Assembly: GCF_001043975.1 (NCBI RefSeq)
Contig: NZ_LABY01000073.1
Coordinates: forward strand, 1 to 55,174
DNA: 55,174 bases
Source of the DNA: Methylobacterium variabile
GTDB taxonomy: Bacteria > Pseudomonadota > Alphaproteobacteria > Rhizobiales > Beijerinckiaceae
Reading direction: 5' to 3'
Shown: positions 16,363 to 25,078 of the stretch, in pieces
How positions within the stretch are numbered: the stretch's first letter is position 1
How the letters are laid out: each line of letters starts with the position of its first letter
The notes under the pieces: model-generated
The model's database searches: none
What the model was told of the DNA's origin: nothing
The model's input: the letters and a program-made list of their open reading frames with translations, nothing else
Made by a program: the position numbers and the translations under genes

Positions 16363-17573
16363 CGGTCTCCGCGACCGGCGAGGAGGGCGGGCGCGAGGGC
16401 CGGCCGCTCCTCTTCCAGCCCTTCACGATCCGCGGCGTGACGCTCAAGAACCGGATCGTCGTCTCGCCGATGGGCACCTACGCGGCCGAGGACGGCCGCC
16501 TGACGCCCTTCCAGTTCGCCCATTACCAGCGCATGGCGATGGGCGGCGCCGGCCTCGTGATCATGGAGCAGACCTTCGTCACGCGGTCGGGCCGGGTCAG
16601 CAACGGCGATCCGGGTCTCTGGGCCGACAGCCAGATCGAGCCGATGGCGAACCTCGTCGGCGAGATGAAGCGCTACGGCGCCAAGACGGCGATCCAGATC
16701 AGCCACGGCGGCCGCAAGGGCGGCCAGCAGCGCGCGCACGAGGGCAACGGCCCGATCGGCGAGCGCGACCTCGCCGCCGGAAGCGAGCCGCTCTATCCCA
16801 TGGGCGCCTCGGCGGTGCCGCTCTCGGACGGCTGGCTCGTTCCGGTCGCGATGAACGAGGCGCAGATCGAGGGCGTGATCGAGGCCTACGTCGCCGGCGC
16901 GCGGCGCGCGGTCCTCGCCGGCTTCGACCTCCTCGAGCTGCATCTCGCCCACGGCTACCTCCTGCAGAGCTTCCTGTCCCCGATCGCGAACCATCGCACC
17001 GACCGCTGGGGCGGCTCGCTCGAGAACCGGATGCGGCTGCCCCTCACCGTCGTGCGGCGCCTGCGCGACATGCTTCCCGCCGCGATGCCGCTCTTCGCGC
17101 GCCTCTCGGTGACGGACTGGATGGAGGGCGGCTGGACGGAGGCGGACAGCGTCGTCCTCGCGCGGGAGCTGAAGGACGCGGGCGTCGACCTCATCGACTG
17201 CTCGTCCGGCGGCAACATGCGGGCTGGCGCGACGAACTCGAACCTCGCGCGGGGCCCCGGCTACCAGGTCGCGCTGTCCGACCGGCTGCGGCGGGAGGCG
17301 GGCATCCCCACGGCCGCCGTCGGCATGATCCGCACCCCGGCCCATGCCGAGCGGATCCTCCGGGAGGGGCGGTCGGACCTCGTCTGCATCGGGCGCCAGA
17401 TGCTGTTCGACCCGTTCTGGGCCCACCACGCCGCCTGGGAGATGGGCGTGGAGCGGGACTTCGCGTCCTGGCCCGAGCCCTACGGCTGGTGGCTGGACAA
17501 GTGGGCGCGCGCGCTCGACGCGAACGGCGAGGATCCGCTCGGGCCGGAACGCTTCGCCGAGGCGGCGGGATGA
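16359..17573 (+). CDS. Old-yellow-enzyme-like NADH:flavin oxidoreductase (second copy)
   Basis: This second FMN-dependent ene-reductase (404 residues) is similar to the copy at 12963 along its whole length, with shared SPMGTYAAEDGRL, HLAHGYLLQSFLSP, WGGSLENRMRL and the C-terminal PYGWWLDKWARALDANGE. The histidine pair is conserved. It starts within the ATGA overlap with the second MmgE/PrpD gene. Retention of two paralogues with different partners suggests two reduction steps or two isomeric substrates rather than simple redundancy. Confidence 0.88.
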   Translation: MTVSATGEEGGREGRPLLFQPFTIRGVTLKNRIVVSPMGTYAAEDGRLTPFQFAHYQRMAMGGAGLVIMEQTFVTRSGRVSNGDPGLWADSQIEPMANLVGEMKRYGAKTAIQISHGGRKGGQQRAHEGNGPIGERDLAAGSEPLYPMGASAVPLSDGWLVPVAMNEAQIEGVIEAYVAGARRAVLAGFDLLELHLAHGYLLQSFLSPIANHRTDRWGGSLENRMRLPLTVVRRLRDMLPAAMPLFARLSVTDWMEGGWTEADSVVLARELKDAGVDLIDCSSGGNMRAGATNSNLARGPGYQVALSDRLRREAGIPTAAVGMIRTPAHAERILREGRSDLVCIGRQMLFDPFWAHHAAWEMGVERDFASWPEPYGWWLDKWARALDANGEDPLGPERFAEAAG

Positions 17574-17586
17574 GAGGGGGCACGGG

Positions 17587-19146
17587 ATGAACTGGGGCAA
17601 CGAGCTCGCGACGACCTACCAGCGCTACGGCGACCGGATCGGGATCGTCGACGCGGACGGGCCGCACCGGATCGCGGACGTGCTCGATGTCGCGGCGGGC
17701 ATCGCGCGCCGCCTCGCGGGCCGCGGCCTCGGCCCGGGCGACTTCGTGGCGACGATCTTCCACAACTCGGCGCTCGCCGCATCGGCGAGCTACGCCGTCT
17801 CGCTCGCCGGGGCGACGGAGGTCCCCGTCAACCCGCTGCTGAGCTCCGACGAGGTCGCGCACGCCCTCGCCTGCACGGGCGCCAGGCTGATCCTAGTGGA
17901 CGGCGCGGACCGGCTCCCGTTCGACCTCGACGTGCCTCGCGAGGACGTCCGCGGGATCGGGGCGCACCCCTTCGAGCCGGAAGGCTGGCCGGACGTCGAT
18001 CCGGACGCCCCGAGCCGGATCGTCTTCACCAGCGGCACGACGGGCCCGGCCAAGGGCGCGATCCACACGCATCATGGCCGGTGGACCGGCACCCTGATGC
18101 TGCGCGCCTCCCTGCCCTTCGTGCCGGGCGGGGCGAACCGCGTCCTCCTGATGACGCCGTTCTCGCACGGCAGCTCGCTGCTCACCTTCGCCTACCTCGC
18201 GCAGGGGGCGAGCGTGCATCTCCTGCGCGGCGTCGACCCGGCTCTGGTGCTGCCGCTCCTGGCCTCCGGCGAGATCACCGAGGTCTTCGCCCCGCCGACG
18301 GTGCTCGCCAAGCTCCTCGATGCCTGGGCTCGCCCGGAGCATCGCGACCTCGTGCCGAAGCTGCGCACGATCCTGACCGGCACGGCGCCCCTGACGCCGC
18401 TCGCCTACCGCGGCGCCGTCGAGCGCTTCGGCGAGATCGTCCGCGTGACCTACGGCAAGAGCGAGATCTTCAACCCGATCACGGTCCTCGATCCCCCCGA
18501 GACCGCCGCGGCCTACGCCGAGGCGCCGGCGGAGGGGCTGTGCGTCGGCTGGCCGGCGACGGGCGTCCGGGTCGAGATCCGCGACGAGGCGGGCACCCGC
18601 CTCCCGCGCGGCGAGACCGGGGCGATCCACCTGATGAGCCCGCATCTCTCGGCCGGCTACATGACGCGCGAGGGCCGGAAGCTGCGGGCCGCCGACGAGT
18701 TCCACGACACCGGCGACATCGGCTTCGTGGACGCGCGCGGCCGTCTCTTCCTCGTCGCGCGGCAATCCGACATGATGAAGAGCGGCGGCTACAAGGTCTC
18801 GCCCGACGAGGTCGAGCGCGCCCTCGCGCCCCTCCTCCCGGATACGGAACTCGTCGTCCTCGGCACCCCGTCCGACTACTGGGGCGAGATCGTCACGCTC
18901 GTCGCGCAGCGTCCGCCCGATGACTGGCGCGCGCGCCTCGGCCCGGCACTGGACGCGATGACGTCCTACAAGCGGCCGCGCCTGTTCGCCGCCGTGGAGA
19001 CGCTGCCGCGCAACGCGATCGGCAAGATCGCGCGGGCGCAACTCCGCCGCCGCCTGATGGAGACCCACGACCTCGTCGAGACGCCCAGGCCCGCTCTCGT
19101 CGCCAAGCCCGCCCTCGTCGCCGGGCCGGAAGGAGACGCGACATGA
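17587..19146 (+). CDS. AMP-dependent acyl-CoA synthetase/ligase
   Basis: This ANL-superfamily enzyme (519 residues) adenylates a carboxylic acid and transfers it to CoA. The P-loop TSGTTGPAKG (from residue 148), the adenine motif YGKSE (usually YGxTE), DTGDIGF, the hinge region VARQSDMMKSGGYKVSPDEVE and the catalytic lysine in PRNAIGKIARAQL are all present. It ends in an alanine/proline-rich tail after the C-domain. It gives the operon a second CoA-activation route besides the CaiB-type transferase. The acid is unknown; an aromatic, alicyclic or medium-chain acid is possible. It overlaps the next gene by ATGA. Confidence 0.9.
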   Translation: MNWGNELATTYQRYGDRIGIVDADGPHRIADVLDVAAGIARRLAGRGLGPGDFVATIFHNSALAASASYAVSLAGATEVPVNPLLSSDEVAHALACTGARLILVDGADRLPFDLDVPREDVRGIGAHPFEPEGWPDVDPDAPSRIVFTSGTTGPAKGAIHTHHGRWTGTLMLRASLPFVPGGANRVLLMTPFSHGSSLLTFAYLAQGASVHLLRGVDPALVLPLLASGEITEVFAPPTVLAKLLDAWARPEHRDLVPKLRTILTGTAPLTPLAYRGAVERFGEIVRVTYGKSEIFNPITVLDPPETAAAYAEAPAEGLCVGWPATGVRVEIRDEAGTRLPRGETGAIHLMSPHLSAGYMTREGRKLRAADEFHDTGDIGFVDARGRLFLVARQSDMMKSGGYKVSPDEVERALAPLLPDTELVVLGTPSDYWGEIVTLVAQRPPDDWRARLGPALDAMTSYKRPRLFAAVETLPRNAIGKIARAQLRRRLMETHDLVETPRPALVAKPALVAGPEGDAT

Positions 19147-20060
19147 CCCCCTTCTCCCAGGTGCCGGCGGTCTACCATCGCCTGGTGGGCGACGTTCTCG
19201 TGACCGCTTTGTGCGACGGCTACGTGGCCTACGACACGCTGGAGATCATGCGCGACGGCGATCACGCCAAGCTCGCGCGCTTCCTGCAGGACGACGGGAG
19301 GACAGTGCCGCCCGTGGTCTCGATCAACGCCTTCCTGATCCGCGACGGCACCCGCACCATCCTCGTCGATTGCGGCTCGGGCGACATCATGGGGCCGACC
19401 TGCGGCCACCTGCCCGGCCTCCTTCGAGGGCTCGGGATCGACCCTGGCGCGATCACCGACGTGCTGCTGACCCACGTCCATCCCGATCATTCGAACGGCC
19501 TCACGGATCCTGCGACGGGGCGCAAGCTGTTTCCGAACGCGCTGGTGCACGTCCATCAGGCGGAGATCGACCACTGGTTCGACGATGCGGCGAAGGCGGG
19601 GGCGACCGAGCGCCAGAAGCGGGTCTACTTCGATGCCGGGCGCGTCCAGCTCGGCCCCTACCTCGACGGCGCGGTCCGCCGGTTCTCGCACGAGCACGAG
19701 GCGCTCCCCGGCATCACGGCGGTCCCCTCGACCGGCCACACGCCGGGGCACACCTGCTACATCCTGCGGTCGCGCGGCGAGGCCATGATCGTCTGGGGCG
19801 ACACCGTGCACGTCCCCGAGGTCCAGCTCGGCGATCCGGGCGTCGGCATGATCTTCGACACCGACAGCGCGGCGGGCGCGGTCTCGCGGCGGCGCATCCT
19901 GCAGCGCTGCGTCGAGGAGGATCTCCTGGTGGCGGGCATGCACATCCACTTCCCCGGCTTCGCCCGCATCCGGCCGGGCCATGTCGGCGCGTTCCGCTTC
20001 GTCCAGGAGCAGTGGTTCCACGCGCCGCATCCCGGCCGAGGCGCGTCCCTCGATCGCTGA
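19143..20060 (+). CDS. MBL-fold metallohydrolase (second copy)
   Basis: This 305-residue metallo-beta-lactamase-fold hydrolase is paralogous to the protein at 10934. Motif HVHPDH falls at the same residue numbers (111-116), with GHTPGHTCYIL and GMHIHFPGFA following. The shared N-terminal VYHR..GD.LVTAL.DGYV supports a common function such as lactone hydrolysis. It lacks a signal peptide and starts in the ATGA overlap with the ligase gene. The last 20 residues are Pro/Arg-rich and differ from the first copy. Confidence 0.85.
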   Translation: MTPFSQVPAVYHRLVGDVLVTALCDGYVAYDTLEIMRDGDHAKLARFLQDDGRTVPPVVSINAFLIRDGTRTILVDCGSGDIMGPTCGHLPGLLRGLGIDPGAITDVLLTHVHPDHSNGLTDPATGRKLFPNALVHVHQAEIDHWFDDAAKAGATERQKRVYFDAGRVQLGPYLDGAVRRFSHEHEALPGITAVPSTGHTPGHTCYILRSRGEAMIVWGDTVHVPEVQLGDPGVGMIFDTDSAAGAVSRRRILQRCVEEDLLVAGMHIHFPGFARIRPGHVGAFRFVQEQWFHAPHPGRGASLDR

Positions 20061-20121
20061 CGGGGCGCCCCACGGGCCCGACTTCCACCGCGGCTTTAAG
20101 GACAGCGCCGAGGACAAAGCC

Positions 20122-21105
20122 ATGCCGACCATGAGCATCTGCCACGCCCCCGTGCCCGGCGGCCCGGACGCGCTGCGCTTCGAGCAGGCCGAGCGGCCAC
20201 GCCCCGCGCCCCACGAGGTGCTGATCCGGATCGGTGCCGTCGGCGTCAACCGTCTCGACGCGATGCAGCGCGCCGGGCATTACCCGCTCCCGCCGGGAAC
20301 GAACCCCGTGCTCGGCGTCGAGTGCGGCGGCACGGTCATGGAGGCGGGGGCGGAGGTCGACGGGATCGCCCCCGGGACGCGGGTTGCCGCGCTCCTGCCC
20401 GGCGGCGGATACGCGGACTACGCCGTGGCCGACCACCGCCACGTCGTCGCCGTGCCAGCCGACTGGGACGACGTGCGCGCGGCCTCCGTCATCGAGACCT
20501 TCTGCACGGCGCACGAAACCCTGTTCGAGCTGTCCCGCCTCGCCCGGGGCGAACGGGTGCTGATCCATGCCGGCGGCAGTGCGGTCGGCAGCACGGCGGT
20601 CCTGATGGCGAGAGCCGTCGGGGCGGAGATCGTGGCGACCGTCGGACGGGAGGACAAGGCGCGTCGCCTGCGCGAATGGGGGATCCCCCACGTCATCAAC
20701 TACCGCAGCGTGGATTTCGCGGACGCCCTTCGCGAGATCCATCCCGACGGCATCGACGTGGTGGAGGATTTCATCGGGCCCGCCTATCTCGCCCGCCACG
20801 TCTCGCTCCTGCGCTGGCGCGGGCGGCTGGCCTTCGTCGGGCTCCTGAGCTCCGGCGCCTGCCAGCTCGACGTCGCCGCGGTGCTTCTCAAGATGCTGCA
20901 GCTTCGCGGCTTCACGCTCCGACCGCACTCGGCCGTCGAGAAGGCGGCCGTCGTCGAGCGCTTCCGGCAACGCTGGCTGCCGGAGCTGATCGGCGGCCGC
21001 ATCACCCCGGCGATCCATGCCGTCCTGCCCTTCGCCCAGGCCGCAGAGGCTCATCGCATGCTGGAATCCGCCGACAACTTCGGGAAGATCGTGCTCAGGA
21101 TCTGA
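20122..21105 (+). CDS. Zinc-independent quinone oxidoreductase-like MDR protein
   Basis: This medium-chain dehydrogenase/reductase (327 residues) of the quinone oxidoreductase/PIG3 branch is NADPH-dependent. The N-terminal GVNRLDAMQRAGHYP and the nucleotide-binding GGSAVGSTAVLMARAVGAEIVATVG are typical; catalytic zinc ligands are absent. It probably reduces an enone or quinone in the same pathway. Two start codons are possible (ATG 20122 and ATG 20131). It is the last gene of the long plus-strand run, 61 nt after the second MBL gene. Confidence 0.85.
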   Translation: MPTMSICHAPVPGGPDALRFEQAERPRPAPHEVLIRIGAVGVNRLDAMQRAGHYPLPPGTNPVLGVECGGTVMEAGAEVDGIAPGTRVAALLPGGGYADYAVADHRHVVAVPADWDDVRAASVIETFCTAHETLFELSRLARGERVLIHAGGSAVGSTAVLMARAVGAEIVATVGREDKARRLREWGIPHVINYRSVDFADALREIHPDGIDVVEDFIGPAYLARHVSLLRWRGRLAFVGLLSSGACQLDVAAVLLKMLQLRGFTLRPHSAVEKAAVVERFRQRWLPELIGGRITPAIHAVLPFAQAAEAHRMLESADNFGKIVLRI

Positions 21106-21136
21106 GAGATTTCAGCACGACGAATTGCGAAATTGA

Positions 21137-21154
21137 ATTTTCTCCTTAGAAAAT
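21137..21154. terminator. AT-rich hairpin between convergent genes
   Basis: ATTTTCT-CCTT-AGAAAAT forms a perfect 7-bp stem in a conspicuously AT-rich patch after the last gene of the catabolic operon and before the convergent GlxA-like gene. It lacks the GC-rich stem of a standard intrinsic terminator, so its role as a terminator rests mainly on position. Confidence 0.35.
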
Positions 21155-21219
21155 CGATCGTGCCTTCACATCTCAGCGCGATGCACGGGAGAAGATGCCC
21201 GCAAATCCTGCTGCATCGT

Positions 21220-22203
21220 TCAACCATTCTTGGCATCAAACGGCTTGTCGTGAGCCGGTCGGCGCTCAGCGTTGAACCGTGCCCGGTAGGCCGTCGGGCT
21301 GATCCCGGTCAGCTTGCGGAAGCTTGATCTGAAGGTGACCGGTGACGCGAAGCCGCTGGCCAAGGCCACCTGGTCAACCGACGCGCCGTCGCTCTCCAGC
21401 AATTCCTGGCTCCGCCTGATCCGGGCCGAGAGGAACCACCGCATCGGCGTGGTCCCGGTCTGCTCCTGGAAGCGCCGGGCGAAGGTGCGCTCGCTCATGC
21501 CCGCATGGGTTGCCATGGCCGCGACGCTCAGGGGCCGGGCGACGTTCTTCAGCATCCATTCGAGCACGGGCGCGAGGCTCGCACTCGTGCGCGGCGGCTC
21601 GTGGCGGATGAACTGGGTTTGTCCGCCGTCCCGGTCGAGCGGGGCGACCGCGAGCCGGGCAGCATGGGCAGCCGCCGCCTGGCCGAGGTCGCGCCGCACG
21701 AGATGCAGGCACATGTCCAAGCCCGCCGAGGCACCGGCCGACGTGATGATGCGTCCCTCATCGACGAAGAGGGCGTTCGGATCCACGTCGATGGCAGGGT
21801 ACCTCCCTGCGAGATCGCCGGCAGCGAGCCAGTGCGTGGTGGCGCGTCGTCCGTCCAGCAATCCGGTTGCGGCGAGCACGAAAGCCCCCGAGCAGATCGA
21901 TGCGATCCGCGCGCCGGCTGCCCAGGCCTGCCGGATCGCCGTCACCACGACCGGTGCGACCGGCGTGGTCGGATCCTCGATGCCGGGGACGACGAGCGTG
22001 TCGACCGAGACGAGCGCGTCGAGGCCATAGGGGACCCGCAACCCGAACGGCCGCGCGCGGACCTCCGGCGCCTCGCCGCAGACCCGAACCTCGTAGAAAG
22101 GCGCGCCATTGGCCCCCGGGACGCGGTCGAAGACCGCGCAAGGGATCGACAGGTCGACAGGTACGACCCCGTGCAACGCCAACACGCCGACGACGTGCGC
22201 CAT
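21220..22203 (-). CDS. GlxA-family transcriptional regulator (DJ-1/PfpI domain plus AraC helix-turn-helix)
   Basis: This 327-residue regulator has an N-terminal class I glutamine-amidotransferase-like (DJ-1/PfpI) domain with the nucleophile-elbow-like SICSGAFVLAATGLLDGR. The C-terminal AraC-type double helix-turn-helix contains SVAAMATHAGMSERTFARRFQEQTG and VDQVALASGFASPVTFRSSFRKLTG. The ATG at 22203 is chosen because the conserved domain starts there; a GTG at 22287 would add 28 non-conserved residues. It diverges from the two small membrane-protein genes at 22346-23160, which are its likely targets. Confidence 0.9.
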   Translation of the reverse strand: MAHVVGVLALHGVVPVDLSIPCAVFDRVPGANGAPFYEVRVCGEAPEVRARPFGLRVPYGLDALVSVDTLVVPGIEDPTTPVAPVVVTAIRQAWAAGARIASICSGAFVLAATGLLDGRRATTHWLAAGDLAGRYPAIDVDPNALFVDEGRIITSAGASAGLDMCLHLVRRDLGQAAAAHAARLAVAPLDRDGGQTQFIRHEPPRTSASLAPVLEWMLKNVARPLSVAAMATHAGMSERTFARRFQEQTGTTPMRWFLSARIRRSQELLESDGASVDQVALASGFASPVTFRSSFRKLTGISPTAYRARFNAERRPAHDKPFDAKNG

Positions 22204-22345
22204 GACGCCGTTGCCCTCTGCTGCCCGCCACTCCCTACCAAACGGGGCGATTGGCAGGAAGCAATCGATCGATGTCGTTTCCGCCACTCACGGTGGTCCG
22301 ACCTTGTCGGATACCCCGGTCTGGCAACCGACGCGGAGGCGCATC

Positions 22346-22750
22346 TTGGGCACGGATCGCTGGCAGACTGGATGGCGTCGTGGGCCCGACCGAGCGGGTT
22401 CGGCCGTCCCGACGGCCGGGGGTGGGCACGCCGATCTGAGATCGTTGCGATGGCTCAGGATCGCCGCTGTGGCGGAGGCGACGACGCTCCTCCTCCTCGT
22501 CGGCGCCGCCGTTCCCCTGAAGCACCTGGGGGACTGGCCGACGGCGGTCCGCGTCCTCGGCCCGGTCCACGGCTTCGCCTTCGTGACCTACCTCTGGCTC
22601 GTTCTCCAGGCGCTCGGCGCCGGGCTGCTGTCGCGCGGCGAGGCGGCCCGGCTGGCGCTGGCAGCGTTCGTTCCCGTGGCCGGTTTCCTTGCGGCCGGCC
22701 CCATCGTCGGCCGCGCCTCGGCACGGCTTGATCGAGGACAGGGAAGATGA
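22346..22750 (+). CDS. DUF3817-like integral membrane protein
   Basis: This small membrane protein has about three hydrophobic helices. The segment LRWLRIAAVAEATTLLLL, then VPLKHLGDWPTAVRVLGPVHGFAFV, resembles the DUF3817 family, which usually begins close to the LR.LR stretch. TTG 22346 has GGAGG 6 nt upstream and gives 134 residues; TTG 22445 would give a family-length 101 residues. It overlaps the following gene by ATGA. Function unknown. Confidence 0.6.
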   Translation: MGTDRWQTGWRRGPDRAGSAVPTAGGGHADLRSLRWLRIAAVAEATTLLLLVGAAVPLKHLGDWPTAVRVLGPVHGFAFVTYLWLVLQALGAGLLSRGEAARLALAAFVPVAGFLAAGPIVGRASARLDRGQGR

Positions 22751-23160
22751 CCCTGGCGGACGCCTATCCGTGGCTCAAGGCGCTGCACGTCGCGTGCGCC
22801 CTGCTGTTCGTCGGCGGGGTGGTCGCCGGTGGCCTGCTCCTCGCGGCCGGACGAGCGGCGGCGGACCGGATCGCCCCCCTCGCCCCGGTTCTGAGGCGAT
22901 GGGATCGGGTGGTCACGGTGCCGGCCATGCTGGGCGTGTGGGCCTTCGGCCTCGGGCTCGCCGTCTCGGGCGGCTGGTTCGCCGAGGGTTGGCTCCGGGC
23001 GAAACTGGTCCTCGTCGTCGTTCTGTCCGCCGTCCACGGCCTCCAGTCGGGACAGGTACGGCGGCTCGCCATGGGGCACGGCGTCAAGCCTGTGCGGGTC
23101 TCAGCTCTCGTCGTGCCGGCCGTGGTCATCATCGCCGTTCTCGCCGTGATCAAGCCGTGA
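22747..23160 (+). CDS. Four-helix membrane protein, CopD/HemJ- or DUF2269-like
   Basis: This 137-residue protein has four predicted membrane helices. The opening WLKALHVACALLFVGGVVAGG with its histidine, and the later WLRAKLVLVVVLSAVHG with its lysine and histidine, recall the haem-associated pattern of HemJ/CopD proteins; DUF2269 proteins look similar. It is coupled to the preceding DUF3817-like gene and divergent from a GlxA-like regulator. The three together look like a small stress- or redox-related unit, but no reaction can be assigned. Confidence 0.6.
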   Translation: MTLADAYPWLKALHVACALLFVGGVVAGGLLLAAGRAAADRIAPLAPVLRRWDRVVTVPAMLGVWAFGLGLAVSGGWFAEGWLRAKLVLVVVLSAVHGLQSGQVRRLAMGHGVKPVRVSALVVPAVVIIAVLAVIKP

Positions 23161-23240
23161 GGGGAGCCGGACCCCAGTCGCTTCCTCTCGCCGCGTCCTC
23201 TCGCCCGTCGCCTGAATCCAGGCGTGATCGACCCGTGGAG

Positions 23241-23271
23241 CCTGTTTCGGACGATTCCCGCTCGGAACAGG
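23241..23271. terminator. Hairpin between convergent genes
   Basis: CCTGTTTCG at 23241-23249 pairs with CGGAACAGG at 23263-23271: a 9-bp stem with one G-U pair and a 13-nt loop. It lies between the plus-strand membrane-protein genes and the converging SRPBCC gene, so it may act in both directions. No long T-run follows. Confidence 0.35.
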
Positions 23272-23296
23272 CCCCACGTCCCCCGCGGCGGCCGGT

Positions 23297-24232
23297 TCAC
23301 GCGGTTGCGGCAGGCCCTCGGGCGAGCCGTGCCGCCACGGTGTCGAAGGCCTTCTGGTAGACGCCGTGATGAACCTGCGGGATCAGCACGAGGTCGTCGG
23401 CGGGCGCGGCCGTCCAGTCGCCGAACCAGGTCCCGAAGGTCCGGTCGCCATCCGTCACCGGCCGCAGGCGCGGTCCGGAGACGTAGTGCAGCCACGGCAT
23501 CGGGCTCCTGGTGATGCGGTAGGTGTAGGAGCGCGTCCGGTCGCAGAGCTGGATCAGCTCCTCGTTGAGGTGCCCCTCGCCGAACAGGAAGTCGCGCACA
23601 CCCGAAACCTTGTCCGGGCGCACGCCGCCCAGCATGTGCATCCGCGCGATGCCCTCGTGCCAGTCCGCCATGCCGGCGAAGTCGCGGATCGTCGCCCAGA
23701 CGGCCTCGACCGGCGCCGGGATCACCGAGGAGCAGAACACCTTGTGGGGCGGCAGGCCCTGCCAGCGCACGGCGCCCGCGGGGGCCCCTGGCCGCTCGCG
23801 GGCGACCTTCGCCTTCAGGGCGTCCCATCCGGCCTTGAAGACCCCGTCGGCGATGATCGCCGCGTAGGTGCCCGCATCCTCGGGCCGCTCGTCGAAGGTG
23901 GCCTCCCACTCGGCGAAGGTGCCGTCGCCGTTCGTGACCGGGATCAGCGTGACGCGGGCAAGGTAGTCCGTCACCGGGAAGGCCGGCGTCTCGAAGTTGT
24001 AGCTGAAGCTGTAGCGGTGATCGTCGAGGGAGAGCAGCCGCTCGCGCACCAGGGTGCCGTCGGGGAGGCGGAAGGCGCGCACGCAGCCGACCACGTCGGC
24101 GTCGAGGCCGTCCTCGATCCGGCTGTCGGTGATGCCCGGCACCCAGGACGGCAGGCCGTTGAAGTCGCGGATGAGCGACCACACGGTCTCGACCGGGGCG
24201 TCGATGATCGTGGAGGCGTAGGCGCGGGCCAT
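23297..24232 (-). CDS. Tandem SRPBCC (START-like) domain protein
   Basis: This 311-residue protein consists of two consecutive SRPBCC domains of about 150 residues each. The first opens with STIIDAPVETVWSLIRDFNGLPSWVPGI, the second with SSVIPAPVEAVWATIRDFAGMADWHEGI. Such helix-grip domains bind hydrophobic ligands and include polyketide cyclases and aromatase-like enzymes. No signal peptide is visible. It is the last gene of the minus-strand HAAT/Tm-1 operon, and its ATG shares one base with the stop of the preceding gene. The ligand might be the compound imported by the transporter. Confidence 0.85.
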   Translation of the reverse strand: MARAYASTIIDAPVETVWSLIRDFNGLPSWVPGITDSRIEDGLDADVVGCVRAFRLPDGTLVRERLLSLDDHRYSFSYNFETPAFPVTDYLARVTLIPVTNGDGTFAEWEATFDERPEDAGTYAAIIADGVFKAGWDALKAKVARERPGAPAGAVRWQGLPPHKVFCSSVIPAPVEAVWATIRDFAGMADWHEGIARMHMLGGVRPDKVSGVRDFLFGEGHLNEELIQLCDRTRSYTYRITRSPMPWLHYVSGPRLRPVTDGDRTFGTWFGDWTAAPADDLVLIPQVHHGVYQKAFDTVAARLARGPAATA

Positions 24233-25074
24233 CAGCGGGTCTCCGGGAAGGCGATGGTCTTGAAGGCGCGGGTGCGCTCGGTGAGCGCCGTCTCGGCCGG
24301 CAGGCGCTCCATCGAGGAGGCGCCGTAGAAGCCGTGGCACAGGCGGGTGTTGGCGAGCACGTAGGCCGCGTCCTCCGGCGTCGCGATCGGCCCGCCGTGG
24401 CAGAGCACGATCACGTCCTGGCGCACCTGCCGCGCCGCCTCGGCCCAGGCCTCGATCAGCGCCGGGCAGTCGGCGAGCGTCAGCGCCGTCTCGGCGCCGA
24501 TCGCCCCGCCGGTGGTGAGGCCCATATGCGGGACGATGATGTCGGCCCCCGCCCGCGCCATCTCGGCCGCCTCCTCGGCGCTGAACACGTAGGGCGTGGT
24601 GAGCAGGTCCTTGGCGTGCGCGAGGCGGATCATGTCGATCTCGTGCCCGAACCCCATGCCGGTCTCCTCCAGGTTCGCCCGGAAGGTGCCGTCGATGAGC
24701 CCGACGGTCGGGAAGTTCTGGACGCCCGAGAACCCCAGCGCGATCAGCTCGTCGAGGTAGTGGTCCATGATGACGAAGGGGTCGGTGCCGTTGACCCCGG
24801 CGATGACCGGAGTGTGGCGCACGACCGGCAGCACCTCCCGGGCCATCTCCTTCACGATCTCGTTCGCGTTGCCGTAGGCGAGCAGCCCGGCGAGCGAGCC
24901 GCGCCCGGCCATGCGGTAGCGGCCCGAATTGTAGATCACGATGAGGTCGATGCCGCCGGCCTCCTCGCACTTGGCGGAGAGGCCGGTGCCGGCGCCGCCC
25001 CCGATGATGGGCTGGCGCCGGGCGATCATGGCGTGGAACTTCGCCAGCAGGTCGCGGCGGGCGTGGCGGGGCAT
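24232..25074 (-). CDS. Phosphoenolpyruvate hydrolase-like TIM-barrel protein
   Basis: This 280-residue TIM-barrel protein belongs to the family called PEP_hydrolase or TIM-br_sig_trns (PF09370). Key stretches are [42 protein letters not shown] (split by eye), [13 protein letters not shown] and [17 protein letters not shown]. In plants this barrel is fused to a UPF0261 domain in the Tm-1 resistance protein; here the UPF0261 gene lies directly upstream. Enzymatic activity in bacteria is poorly known. Two further copies of the barrel lie at 31559-32104 (truncated) and 32094-33794 (in a regulator). Confidence 0.88.
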   Translation of the reverse strand: MPRHARRDLLAKFHAMIARRQPIIGGGAGTGLSAKCEEAGGIDLIVIYNSGRYRMAGRGSLAGLLAYGNANEIVKEMAREVLPVVRHTPVIAGVNGTDPFVIMDHYLDELIALGFSGVQNFPTVGLIDGTFRANLEETGMGFGHEIDMIRLAHAKDLLTTPYVFSAEEAAEMARAGADIIVPHMGLTTGGAIGAETALTLADCPALIEAWAEAARQVRQDVIVLCHGGPIATPEDAAYVLANTRLCHGFYGASSMERLPAETALTERTRAFKTIAFPETR

Positions 25075-25078
25075 GGTC

